Source: Dehalococcoidia bacterium (GTDB lineage: Bacteria > Chloroflexota > Dehalococcoidia > Lucifugimonadales > UBA1123). Taken from it: DNA of 64,000 nucleotides. The notes beneath the pieces were generated by a model, which saw only the letters and a list, made by a program, of their open reading frames with translations, made no database searches and was not told the origin of the DNA. The translations under genes and the position numbers were made by a program. The stretch lies in the NCBI GenBank assembly GCA_021295915.1, contig JAGWBK010000017.1, positions 1 to 64,000 of the forward strand. The letters run 5' to 3'. Positions 22,538 through 31,150 of the stretch are shown here, one piece after another (position 1 is the stretch's first letter; each line of letters opens with the position of its first letter).

Positions 22538-24991
22538 ATGTTGAACGTTCTCCTCTGGCTGATAACTGTAGAGATCATAGGGCTGGCGGTCTTCCCACTA
22601 GCCTACTTCCTGCTGCCCAAGCTGTCGGATAGGGGATACGGGCTGAGCAAGCCCCTCGGTATCCTGCTGATCGGCTACGTCGCCTGGATCCTGAGCGTGG
22701 TCCACCTGCTCCCCAGCGTCCGGGCAACTCTTTTCGGGCTGGTGCTCCTGGTAGCGGCCTCGTCGGCTGCGCTGGTTTACTTCCATCGGGACGAGATGAC
22801 CGCGTTCCTGAAACGCAGGTGGCGGCTGATAGCGATCACCGAGATCGTATTCCTCGCCTTCTTCCTGGGTTGGGTACTTTTCCGAGCTTACGACCCGGCG
22901 ATAAACCACACCGAGCAGCCGATGGACTTCGCGTTCCTCAACGCGTCTCTGGAATCGACCTTCGGCCAGCCTGAAGACCCGTGGCTGCGAGGCGAGTCCA
23001 TCAGCTACTACTACTTCGGCTACTGGATGATGGGAGTCGTCAGTGAGTTGTCAGGCGTAGCTTCAAACTTCTCCTACAACCTGTCACTCGCGCTCATCCC
23101 GGCGATGGCTGCAGCGGCCGTGCTGTCCCTCGTGGCCAGCATGGTGAGGTACGACAGGGGCTACCTGGATACCGCGGCATTTGCAGGCATTGGGGCCGGC
23201 CTTCTGCTGATCGTTGTCTCGAACCTGGAGGGCGTGCTCGAGTTCATGTACGCGAACGCCATCGGGTCGCAGGGATTCTACGACTGGCTCGCAATACAGG
23301 GCATCGACGGTCCGACTGATGCACCGACGGACAGTTGGAACCCTAACGAGTTCTGGTGGTGGTTCAGGGCCACAAGGGTCATCAACACCTATGTGGACGG
23401 CATCGAGATCGACTACACGATCCACGAGTTCCCGTTCTTCAGCTTCATGCTGGGAGACCTGCACCCGCACGTCATGGCCATCCCGTTCGCGTTGCTTGCT
23501 GCCGGATTCGCGCTCAACTTCTTCAGGTCGGAAGTAACCGACCTGCGCAGGCTTGGCCCCTGGGGATACGCCACGATCGGAGCTATGGCGGTCTCTCTGG
23601 GCGGGCTGGCCTTCACCAATATGTGGGATCTGCCCACCTATGCCGCTCTACTGATCGGAGTTGCCGCGCTCAAGGCCTACGCCCGGCCGCCCATCGACGC
23701 ATCCAGTGAACAGGCTCCCTCTCCCTTGACGGGAGAGGGCTGGGGTGAGGGTGAGTGGCAGCCGAAAGAGAAGGACGACCAATCGGCTGGCGACGGTGGC
23801 GAGAGTGCTGAGGCCGTTCTGAAACGGGTGGGGCTCGCCGTGGCACAGACCCCGCTGATCGTGGTCGCACTCGCATTCGTGCTGTATCTACCGTACTACC
23901 TGGAGTTCACCAGCTCGGTACAGGGGATCGGAGCCGTCTCTACTTCGTCCCGCTACTTCCACCTCTTCCTGGTCTGGGGCACCCTGCTGGTCTTCGTAGT
24001 GCCGTTCATAGTTGCGTGTTTCTGGCAGACTGTCGTCGGCCCGGACTGGCGACGAATGACAGCGATTTCACTCGCCATCTCGTTCCTGCCGTTCCTGCTA
24101 TGGATGCTGGTCAGGTTGCAGTCCCCGACGCCGACCGAGGGCCCCATAGGGCGATTCATCCACGTCCTCCCGCTGGCGCTGCTCATCGGAATGGCAGTGT
24201 GGTCGGCCATCCACGAGACAAAGCTACGCGGGCCAACGGGTAAAGCCTTTGCGCTTGCCCTGGGATCTCTCGGGCTGCTGCTGATCATGGGCCCGGAGCT
24301 GATGTACGTGGACGACTTCTTCGACGATCCCAGGCAGCGCATGAACACCGTGTTCAAGCTCTACTACCAGGCTTGGGTACTTCTTGCCACAGTTTCCGGC
24401 TACTCCATATACTACTGGCTGTCCCTGAGACACAGCCTAACCGGTCGTATACGAAAACTCACCACCGTTTGGGCAGCAGCGGCAATTGCACTTGTGATTT
24501 GCGGCCTCTACTACCCGGCAGCCGCTTCCGCGACCAAAGTCGAGGAGGGAGGATTCGCCTCCAGTCCGACACTGGACGGTCTCGCATATGTAGCGAATAG
24601 CCGACCTGCTGAGTACGCAGCAATAGACTTCATCAAGAACAACCTTCCTGAAGACGCCGCCATCCTGGAGTCGGTTGGAGAGTGGTTCGAGGCCGGACTG
24701 ATCTCCCGAAGCACCGGTGTACCCACGGTGTTCAACTGGCCCGGTCACGAGATCCAGTGGCGAGGCTCGAACGAAGCTATCGGCGGTCGCCAGAGCGATG
24801 TCGCCGCCATCTACACGACCACCGATCCCGATCAGGCCCGAAACCTGTTGCAGAAATACGACGTAAATTATGTGTACGTTGGGCCGCACGAGCGACTCAC
24901 TCACGACGGATCTGGCCTGGCCAAATTCCCCGAATTCATGGATACGATCTTCCAGCAGGGCGACGTGACCATATACAAGATGCGCGAGTAG
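22538..24991 (+). CDS. DUF2298 'YYY' polytopic membrane protein
   Basis: This 817-residue protein has about a dozen hydrophobic helices and the name-giving motif SISYYYFGYWMMG near residue 150-163, plus GDLHPHVMAIPFALLA and DDPRQRMNTVFKLYYQAW, all typical of the Chlor_Arch_YYY (DUF2298) family found in Chloroflexota and archaea. The soluble C-terminal part resembles the C-terminal region of GT-C glycosyltransferases, so an envelope or glycolipid glycosyltransferase role is likely but unproven. A family A repeat is inserted in frame at about residues 392-406. The stop codon lies at the edge of another palindrome. The next gene is its usual neighbour, an Agl23-like protein. Confidence 0.88.
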   Translation: MLNVLLWLITVEIIGLAVFPLAYFLLPKLSDRGYGLSKPLGILLIGYVAWILSVVHLLPSVRATLFGLVLLVAASSAALVYFHRDEMTAFLKRRWRLIAITEIVFLAFFLGWVLFRAYDPAINHTEQPMDFAFLNASLESTFGQPEDPWLRGESISYYYFGYWMMGVVSELSGVASNFSYNLSLALIPAMAAAAVLSLVASMVRYDRGYLDTAAFAGIGAGLLLIVVSNLEGVLEFMYANAIGSQGFYDWLAIQGIDGPTDAPTDSWNPNEFWWWFRATRVINTYVDGIEIDYTIHEFPFFSFMLGDLHPHVMAIPFALLAAGFALNFFRSEVTDLRRLGPWGYATIGAMAVSLGGLAFTNMWDLPTYAALLIGVAALKAYARPPIDASSEQAPSPLTGEGWGEGEWQPKEKDDQSAGDGGESAEAVLKRVGLAVAQTPLIVVALAFVLYLPYYLEFTSSVQGIGAVSTSSRYFHLFLVWGTLLVFVVPFIVACFWQTVVGPDWRRMTAISLAISFLPFLLWMLVRLQSPTPTEGPIGRFIHVLPLALLIGMAVWSAIHETKLRGPTGKAFALALGSLGLLLIMGPELMYVDDFFDDPRQRMNTVFKLYYQAWVLLATVSGYSIYYWLSLRHSLTGRIRKLTTVWAAAAIALVICGLYYPAAASATKVEEGGFASSPTLDGLAYVANSRPAEYAAIDFIKNNLPEDAAILESVGEWFEAGLISRSTGVPTVFNWPGHEIQWRGSNEAIGGRQSDVAAIYTTTDPDQARNLLQKYDVNYVYVGPHERLTHDGSGLAKFPEFMDTIFQQGDVTIYKMRE
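23719..23755. repeat. Family A repeat inside the YYY-protein gene
   Basis: CTCTCCCTTGACGGGAGAG with the tail GGCTGGGGTGAGGGTGA is translated as APSPLTGEGWGEGEW. It sits in a hydrophilic loop between membrane helices and is followed by the charged stretch KEKDDQSAGDGGE, so it probably does not disturb the fold. Confidence 0.9.
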
Positions 24992-25013
24992 GGGCAGGTT
25001 TCAAACCTGCCCC
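24991..25013. repeat. Family D palindrome at the end of the YYY-protein gene
   Basis: GGGGCAGGTTTCAAACCTGC and the closing CCCC form a near-perfect hairpin beginning at the last base of the stop codon TAG. In other copies (near 34553-34577) the element begins GTAGGGGCAGG, so the TAG stop here probably belongs to the element itself. Confidence 0.85.
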
Positions 25014-25026
25014 TGCCACCGAGAAA

Positions 25027-27240
25027 ATGGCCGACATAGCAATTGCAACACCTGAAGAGTCGCCTGCCCCTGACGTGAGGGGTGTCCGTCGGCTGCTCAA
25101 TATGTCCAGCTTTAAGCTGGTAGACATCCGATGGTGGGAGGCCGTCGGCTACGCCGCGCTCATTCTGGTCGGATTCGGAATGCGACTGTGGGAGCTTGGC
25201 GCGCGCGCCATGCACCACGACGAGAGTCTCCACGCTCTGTACTCCTGGAACCTGTTTAACGGCTCTGAGTACATCCACAACCCGATGATGCACGGGCCGT
25301 TCCAGTTCGAGGCGAACGCCGCCCTGTTCCTTGTCTTCGGCGACAGCGATGTCACCGCTCGCCTCCTGTACGCGATCATGGGCACCGTACTGATCGCAAT
25401 GCCGCTCCTGTTCAGAGAGAGGCTGGGACGAGTCGGAGCCCTCACGGTCTCGCTTCTCCTCTTCGCATCGCCGGCGATCCTGTACTTCAGCCGCTTCGCC
25501 CGCAACGACATCCTCATGGCCGTGTGGACCTTCGGCCTGGTCATGTGCATGTGGAAATACCTGGACGAGGCTCGCAATCGCTACCTGTACATCGCCGCCG
25601 GCCTGCTCGCTCTCGCATTCGCCACAAAGGAGTCGGCCTACCTGGTGGTGGGCACTCTCGGACTCTGGTGTCTCCTGCTGGCGGCACGACCCTACATAAG
25701 TACCGCGCTTCGCCCGGTGGAGGTACAGGGAGTCTCTCCTCCAGTCGCGATATGGCGAGTGCTGCGCCCCCTCTGGAACTCGGACAGGTACCAGAAGATC
25801 GACCTTGCGGACCTGTCCCGTCCTGCGGCCTTTGTGGTCTTCTTGATAGCCGTTACGCTGCCCCTCTGGTCCGCGTTCAGCGCGATTCTTCAGGACACCT
25901 TCCTGTTCAGCTGGACCGGCCTCGTGATTGCTGCCCCCGAAGGCAGCGCTAGGATCGGCGACCCCATCGGCGGCGGTAACGTCATCGCCTTCCTGATCGT
26001 CGTCGGCATTTTCGCCCTCTCCGCCTACATCGGGTACCGGTGGAACTGGTCCGTGTGGTGGAGATGCGCGCTGGTCTTCTACACGATCTGGACGCTGCTC
26101 TACACCACGTTCCTCACCAACTTCTACGGCGGCATAAAGAGCGGCATCTGGCAGGCTCTGGGCTACTGGATCGTCCAGCAGGGCGAGGGTCGCGGCGGTC
26201 AGCCCTGGTACTACTACTTCGTCACGACCTCCGTGTACGAGTTCCTGCCCTTCTTCGTGGGCATAGTAGGTATGATCTACTTCCTTCGCAGCCGCAACAC
26301 GTTCAGCGCATTCCTGGTCTACTGGCCTGTGACCACGTTCCTGCTCTATACGATCGCCAGCGAGAAGATGCCGTGGCTCCTGGTCAACATCGCTCTGCCT
26401 TTCATCGTGCTCACCGGCATGTTCCTGTCCGACGTTGCCAAACGCATAGAGTGGCGCAAGGTAATCGAGCACAGCGGATACCTGCTGATACCGGGCGTAC
26501 CTCTGTTCATCGTCCTCCTGTGGAACCTCGCGTTCTACAACCCCACGGGCAACACACTCATGGACGTCGGAATCCAGGTCCTCCTCGCCGTGATGGCCGT
26601 AGGTATGGTCGCAATGGCTGTGTTCATGTCTCGCGCGATGGGCAAGGTGAACGTCGCCAGCATCTCGCTTCTGATGGTCGCTGCGATTCTGCTCGTGCTG
26701 TCGGTGAGGGCAGGCGCCATCGCCTCGTATCGCAACGGCGACGTCCCCGTCGAGATGATCGTCTACACACAGACCTCTCCTGACGTGAAGCGGCTGCTCG
26801 ATTCCATCCGTGAGACGGAACAGGAGGGCACGGTCGAGGTCGCCATCGACGGCACGTCAGGGTTCTCATGGCCCTGGGCCTGGTACTTCCGCGACACCAC
26901 GAGCGTGCGCTTCCCGACGTACAACTCGGACTCGTTCGAGTCTGCCCCCAGTGAACCTGTGGTCGTGGTGCACTCCAACAACCGGGACTCTGCCGACGAG
27001 GGACTGGCCGACCTCTACGGCAGGGCAGAGCGCGTCAGGCATCGCTGGTGGTTCCCCGAGTACATCTACCGTGAACTCACCCCATCCAGGTTCGTCGGAG
27101 CCCTCTTCGACAGGTCTTCCTGGCGCAGAGCGATGGACTACTGGCTGAACCGTGAGGGAATCCGCGATCGTCTTGGCAGCGAAGACTCCTACCTCTACTT
27201 CAAGGCCGACGTTCCCCTCGACTACAGGGCATCCCCGTAA
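25027..27240 (+). CDS. Agl23-like membrane protein (TIGR03663 family)
   Basis: The ATG at 25027 (MADIAIATPEES) is 35 bases after the YYY gene; longer frames upstream only read the overlapping gene. The 737 residues begin with a GT-C-type first loop GMRLWELGARAMHHDESLHALYSW, where the HHDES acids match the catalytic D/E motif of GT-C/PMT-like enzymes. FSRFARNDILMAVW follows, with about ten more helices and a soluble C-terminal domain. In archaea Agl23-type proteins are linked to a flippase in protein N-glycosylation. The YYY-Agl23 pair probably builds or transfers a polyisoprenyl-linked sugar. Direct function is unproven. Confidence 0.85.
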   Translation: MADIAIATPEESPAPDVRGVRRLLNMSSFKLVDIRWWEAVGYAALILVGFGMRLWELGARAMHHDESLHALYSWNLFNGSEYIHNPMMHGPFQFEANAALFLVFGDSDVTARLLYAIMGTVLIAMPLLFRERLGRVGALTVSLLLFASPAILYFSRFARNDILMAVWTFGLVMCMWKYLDEARNRYLYIAAGLLALAFATKESAYLVVGTLGLWCLLLAARPYISTALRPVEVQGVSPPVAIWRVLRPLWNSDRYQKIDLADLSRPAAFVVFLIAVTLPLWSAFSAILQDTFLFSWTGLVIAAPEGSARIGDPIGGGNVIAFLIVVGIFALSAYIGYRWNWSVWWRCALVFYTIWTLLYTTFLTNFYGGIKSGIWQALGYWIVQQGEGRGGQPWYYYFVTTSVYEFLPFFVGIVGMIYFLRSRNTFSAFLVYWPVTTFLLYTIASEKMPWLLVNIALPFIVLTGMFLSDVAKRIEWRKVIEHSGYLLIPGVPLFIVLLWNLAFYNPTGNTLMDVGIQVLLAVMAVGMVAMAVFMSRAMGKVNVASISLLMVAAILLVLSVRAGAIASYRNGDVPVEMIVYTQTSPDVKRLLDSIRETEQEGTVEVAIDGTSGFSWPWAWYFRDTTSVRFPTYNSDSFESAPSEPVVVVHSNNRDSADEGLADLYGRAERVRHRWWFPEYIYRELTPSRFVGALFDRSSWRRAMDYWLNREGIRDRLGSEDSYLYFKADVPLDYRASP

Positions 27241-27295
27241 TCCCCCGATTGACCTCCGACATACTCCCTCTGCCATGATGGCCTGTCCACCAATA

Positions 27296-27446
27296 GTCCC
27301 CTCTCCCTGAGCATAGAGGGATAGGTGAACGGACAGTTCGTTCGTCACCGGATCAATCCCGGCGCAGGCTCTGAGCTTGTCGAAGGACATCCCCATCCTC
27401 TGGATTCCGGCCTCCGCCGGAATGACGGTTTGTGAATACCTACCCC
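27296..27446. repeat. Composite repeat cluster (copy 3)
   Basis: It carries family A half, family C (TCACCGGATCAATCCCGG, GAGCTTGTCGAAGGACATCC) and family B (GGATTCCGGCCTCCGCCGGA) in the same order as copy 2 at 4493. It occupies the gap between the Agl23-like and flippase-like genes; no gene is present. Confidence 0.85.
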
Positions 27447-27484
27447 TGACATCCCCTCACCAACACCGCTAAACTGACACCTAC

Positions 27485-28555
27485 ATGAAGTACCTAATCG
27501 GCATAGGAATCAGCATCGCCCTGTTATTGGTGTTTGTATTTACCGTCGATGTTCGGCGTATGCTGGAGGCCTTGAGCGGCGCAAACTACTGGTTCACGAT
27601 ACCTGCCGTAGGGATGTACCTGCTGTCAGTCTACTTCCGCTCGATGCGCTGGACTGTGATGCTGCGGCACCTCAAGCCCGTAAGCACGATGAGGCTTTAT
27701 CCGGTGGTGACCATTGGGTACATGGTGAACAACCTGCTTCCGATGCGTGTAGGAGAGCTCGTCCGCAGCTACTACGTCGGAGAGCGCGAGGGCATCAACA
27801 AGGCCTCAGCACTCGTGACCGTTCTGGTTGAGCGCATCTTCGACGCCCTGACGCTCCTGTTCTTCGTCGCGGTCGTCGCCCTGTTCTTCCCGGTTACCGG
27901 ACTCGTCCAGTCCTTCGGAGAGCGCTTCGGAGTCCCGGAGATTGTTCTCATTCTCGGATTCACCCTCCCGTTCGTAACTGCCTTCGGAGCGCTGGTACTG
28001 CTGGCGCTCTACCCGGCACGCGCCCAGGCCTTCGCCCTGTTTGTCGCCCGGCCCTTGCCAGACCGGCTGAGATCGCTGGCGGAATCGCTTACAGGTATGC
28101 TGCTGCAGGGACTGGAGCCCCTGCGCGATCCTCGCAAGCTCGCGGTGCTATTCGTGCTGTCCATACCGATCTGGCTGACCGAGGCTGCCGTATTCTGGAT
28201 AATGGCCTTCCCGTTCGGAATCCAGGAGACTCACTCCAACCTCTGGGAAATGGCTGCCAACATGGTCCTGGTTACTTCGATAACCAACATCGGCGCCTCC
28301 GTGCCCGCTGCCCCTGGCGGACTTGGACTCTTCGAGATCATCGCGCGCGAGACACTCGTACTGAGTCCGCTGTCCAACGTCGCGAGGCCTGCCGCCGCCG
28401 GATTCGCCGTCGTAGTCCACGCCGTTATACTGCTCCCGATGATCATTCTCGGCCAGGTCTTCCTGTGGACGGCCCACGTCTCCCTGAGACGCCTCTCCCG
28501 CGAGGGCCAACGCCGTGATGACCAACCCGCGGAACGGACTGACAGAGGTAGATAG
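27485..28555 (+). CDS. Flippase-like membrane protein (lysylphosphatidylglycerol synthase TM region family)
   Basis: This 356-residue polytopic protein shows the UPF0104/LPG_synthase_TM pattern: an early helix followed by YFRSMRWTVMLRHL, then IGYMVNNLLPMRVGELVRSYYVGEREGINKASALVTVLVERIFDALTLL and the late GASVPAAPGGLGLFEIIARETL. This domain moves lipids between membrane leaflets in MprF and may act as a flippase for polyprenyl carriers. No synthase domain is attached. Its position after the YYY and Agl23 genes supports a role in lipid-linked sugar transport. It reads in the same direction as both. Confidence 0.86.
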   Translation: MKYLIGIGISIALLLVFVFTVDVRRMLEALSGANYWFTIPAVGMYLLSVYFRSMRWTVMLRHLKPVSTMRLYPVVTIGYMVNNLLPMRVGELVRSYYVGEREGINKASALVTVLVERIFDALTLLFFVAVVALFFPVTGLVQSFGERFGVPEIVLILGFTLPFVTAFGALVLLALYPARAQAFALFVARPLPDRLRSLAESLTGMLLQGLEPLRDPRKLAVLFVLSIPIWLTEAAVFWIMAFPFGIQETHSNLWEMAANMVLVTSITNIGASVPAAPGGLGLFEIIARETLVLSPLSNVARPAAAGFAVVVHAVILLPMIILGQVFLWTAHVSLRRLSREGQRRDDQPAERTDRGR

Positions 28556-28588
28556 GTGTGCCATCAACTTTGTATGCCAACCAACAGC

Positions 28589-28627
28589 CCCTCTCCCTTG
28601 ACGGGAGAGGGTTGGGGTGAGGGTGAA
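28589..28627. repeat. Family A repeat
   Basis: CTCTCCCTTGACGGGAGAG plus GGTTGGGGTGAGGGTGA fills the gap between the flippase-like and FAD oxidoreductase genes. Confidence 0.88.
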
Positions 28628-28659
28628 ATGGCAGGGTCCAAGCCTACGATACTGACACC

Positions 28660-30000
28660 ATGCGAGTAGCCATAATCGGCGCCGGAGCCGCCGGCCTCCC
28701 AGCCGCCTACGACCTCCTGAAGGCAGGCCACCACGCCGTCGTCTATGAGCGCGCCCCTTTCATCGGCGGCCACGCCTCCACGTTCGACGTTGGCGGCGAA
28801 CGCCTGGAACGCGGCTACCACCACTGGTTCACCTCCGACACCGACATCACCGACCTCGTCGACGAGATCGGACTCGGCCACACCATCCGCTGGATAGACT
28901 CCACCGTCGGCACCCTGCACGACGGCGAGATCTACGACTTCGTCACACCCGTAGACCTCCTCAAGTTCAAACCCCTGAGCATTCCCGACCGAATACGCCT
29001 CGGTCTGACCACGCTGTACCTCCAGCGACAGAAGGACTGGCGTAAGTATGAAAGAGTCACCGCCGACGAGTGGCTCCGACGCCACGGCGGCCAGAGCGTC
29101 TACGACGCCTTCTGGGAACCCATGCTCCGTGGCAAGTTCGGCGACAATTACTACCGGGATGTCACGATGGCCTGGGTGTGGGGCAAGATCAACACCCGCG
29201 TCGCGTCGCGCGGCAAGAGCATGGTTCGGGAGAAGCTCGGATACCCTATGGGCAGCTTCGGGCTCCTGTTCGACACCCTCGCCGACAAGATTCGCGGTCT
29301 CGGCGGGGAGGTCCAAACCTCCGCCTCCGTGAACCGAATCCTCGTCGAAGACGGCAAAGTCCAGGGCGTCGAGGTCCAGATGGGTGATAACGCCTCAGAC
29401 GGTAGGGGCGGGTCTGAGACCCGTCCGTATGACGCCGTTCTTGCCACGACCCCGTCGCCAGTCTTCACCAGGCTCGTTCCGACGTTGCCGGACGACTACC
29501 AGGCCCGGCTCGACCGAGCCCGCTACATGTCCGCGGTGCTGATCGTGCTCGTGCTGGACAGGCCGCTGTCCCACGTCTACTGGCTGAACGTCGCCGACAG
29601 GTCCATCCCCTTCGTCGGCGTCATCGAGCACACCAACCTGATCGGCCCCGAGCACTACGGTGGAAAGCACATCGTCTACCTGTCCAACTACCTGACGATC
29701 GACCATCCGCTGTACAGGATGGAGCACCAGGACCTGCTCGACGAGTACCTCCCCCACCTCAAGAAGGTTAACCCCGAGTTCGAGCTGGACTGGATCGAGC
29801 GCAGCTACCACCACAGGGTCGACGGCGCCCAGCCCGTAATCGGAGTCAACTACTCTCAGCACATCCCGAGCCACCGCACCCCGTTCGAGGGCGTCTACCT
29901 CGCCAACACCACCCAGATCTACCCCGAAGACAGGGGCACCAACTACAGCGTCCGCATGGGCCGCCAGGTCGCCCGCATGATGATGGAAGATTTGCAATAA
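28660..30000 (+). CDS. FAD-dependent oxidoreductase (amine oxidase/protoporphyrinogen oxidase-like)
   Basis: This 446-residue protein has the N-terminal dinucleotide-binding motif VAIIGAGAAGLPAAYDLLKAGH, the follow-on EryAP-like ERAPFIGGHASTF, a long insert with WRKYERVTADEWL and FWEPMLRGKFGDN (as in the protoporphyrinogen oxidase/phytoene desaturase clan), and the C-terminal FAD loop GVYLANTTQIYPEDRGTNYSVRMG. The clan includes desaturases, sugar-nucleotide mutase-like enzymes and lipid oxidases. Its placement after three envelope genes suggests modification of a lipid or glycolipid. A family D-like palindrome is inserted in frame near residue 248-256 (RGGSETRPYD). Confidence 0.87.
   Translation: MRVAIIGAGAAGLPAAYDLLKAGHHAVVYERAPFIGGHASTFDVGGERLERGYHHWFTSDTDITDLVDEIGLGHTIRWIDSTVGTLHDGEIYDFVTPVDLLKFKPLSIPDRIRLGLTTLYLQRQKDWRKYERVTADEWLRRHGGQSVYDAFWEPMLRGKFGDNYYRDVTMAWVWGKINTRVASRGKSMVREKLGYPMGSFGLLFDTLADKIRGLGGEVQTSASVNRILVEDGKVQGVEVQMGDNASDGRGGSETRPYDAVLATTPSPVFTRLVPTLPDDYQARLDRARYMSAVLIVLVLDRPLSHVYWLNVADRSIPFVGVIEHTNLIGPEHYGGKHIVYLSNYLTIDHPLYRMEHQDLLDEYLPHLKKVNPEFELDWIERSYHHRVDGAQPVIGVNYSQHIPSHRTPFEGVYLANTTQIYPEDRGTNYSVRMGRQVARMMMEDLQ
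29400..29426. repeat. Family D-like palindrome inside the FAD oxidoreductase gene
   Basis: CGGGTCTGAGACCCG is a perfect seven-pair hairpin flanked by GTAGGGG, as in the family D copies. It is translated as DGRGGSETRPYD between two strands and keeps the frame. Confidence 0.75.
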
Positions 30001-30080
30001 GGGCCACCTGACTCAACCCCCACCGTCCCAGAGAAGTCAAGCCTTCATTCCACCACGGTCCGAAGTCCAGCCCCTCCACC

Positions 30081-30108
30081 GTCATTCCCGTGGAAGGGGG
30101 GAATCCAC
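30081..30108. repeat. Degenerate family B repeat
   Basis: GTCATTCCCGTGGAAGGGGGG followed by AATCCAC is a decayed family B hairpin in the convergent gap between the FAD oxidoreductase and a hydrolase gene. Confidence 0.6.
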
Positions 30109-30145
30109 TGGGGTGGGAAGGGGCCGACACCACCCTGCGCCGCTA

Positions 30146-30976
30146 TCACCCCTCCAAGAACACCAACATCAACCTGTTGAACTCCTCCGACTGCTCCATC
30201 TGAGGCCAGTGACCGCACCTCTCGAATACATGCAGTCCCGCCCCCGGGATTAACTGCTCAGCCCGGCGCGCATGCTCCACCGGGATGATCTCATCATCCG
30301 CACCCCAGAACAGCATCGTAGGCATGGCCAACTCCTGCAGCCGCGCCGTCATGACGTAAGGACTCCGAACTCCCCACACGCTGATGTACTTGCGGATGAT
30401 CGACAACGCAGCCTCCTGCGCTCCCGGAAGACCGTTCGTGCGTCGAAGCTCGTCGACCACTTCGTCGGGCACCAGGCTCTTATCGTAGAAGCACTTGCGA
30501 GTCATGGCGCCGACGTTGTCCAACGGCCCACCAAGCATGAACTCCCCGACTAGTGGCAGAGACGCAAGCCGGATGACCATTGCTATGTCGCGCCCCAGCG
30601 CGCCGCTGCCGCACAGCACAAGCTTCGACACCATCTCCGGGTGCTCCAGCGCGGTGAACAGACAGACGCCCCCACCGAGTGAGATGCCGGCCATCGACAC
30701 CCGCTCGTGTCCGAGGCCCAGTACGAACTCCCTCATCAACCCCACGATGAACGCCGAGTCGAAGTTGAGGTCGTACTTCTCAGAGTCGCCGTGTCCCGGC
30801 AGATCGACAGCGTACACACGATGGCGCTCCGCAAGCGCCTCGATGTTCTCGCGCCACGCCACCTTAGACGAGGTCAGCCCGTGCACCAGCACCAGAGGCG
30901 TGCCCTCTCCGGCCTCGATATACCGGACCCGCACGCCCCTGACCACAGCGTCTTTCTGTTCACCTGGAAAGTTCAA
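30146..30976 (-). CDS. Alpha/beta hydrolase
   Basis: This 276-residue hydrolase has LVHGLTSSKVAW (oxyanion loop), DLPGHGDSEK, nucleophile elbow MAGISLGGGVCLF, a late aspartate in WGADDEIIPV and the catalytic His in FERCGHWPQMEQ. The sequence is of the MhpC/BphD-like C-C hydrolase or esterase type and the triad is complete. The substrate is not deducible. It is monocistronic, convergent with the FAD oxidoreductase gene, and its upstream region carries family A and B repeats. Confidence 0.9.
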   Translation of the reverse strand: MNFPGEQKDAVVRGVRVRYIEAGEGTPLVLVHGLTSSKVAWRENIEALAERHRVYAVDLPGHGDSEKYDLNFDSAFIVGLMREFVLGLGHERVSMAGISLGGGVCLFTALEHPEMVSKLVLCGSGALGRDIAMVIRLASLPLVGEFMLGGPLDNVGAMTRKCFYDKSLVPDEVVDELRRTNGLPGAQEAALSIIRKYISVWGVRSPYVMTARLQELAMPTMLFWGADDEIIPVEHARRAEQLIPGAGLHVFERCGHWPQMEQSEEFNRLMLVFLEG

Positions 30977-30993
30977 GTCAAATAGTCATCTTG

Positions 30994-31033
30994 CTCCCTC
31001 TCCCTTGATGGGAGAGGGCTGGGGTGAGGGTGA
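30994..31033. repeat. Family A repeat
   Basis: CTCTCCCTTGATGGGAGAG followed by GGCTGGGGTGAGGGTGA lies just upstream of the hydrolase gene. Confidence 0.88.
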
Positions 31034-31071
31034 AAACGACTTGATTCCAAGCTAGTATGCACCACCCATCC

Positions 31072-31100
31072 CCCTGGGTTCCCGCTTTCGCGGGAATGAC
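31072..31100. repeat. Family B repeat
   Basis: GGTTCCCGCTTTCGCGGGAA followed by TGAC forms a hairpin 50 bases from the end of the Clp ATPase gene. As a stem-loop it might also help end transcription, but no T-run follows. Confidence 0.7.
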
Positions 31101-31150
31101 GACGTTACTCAAAGGTCTCCTCGTTATAGCGCTTAATTGATATGAAAAAA

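Noticed and set aside
24901-26472. A 523-codon open frame on the minus strand opposite the Agl23-like gene
   Set aside because: It has no recognisable domain, is rich in Glu, Gln, Arg and Gly as expected for antisense of G+C-rich membrane-protein codons, and lies opposite a well-supported gene.
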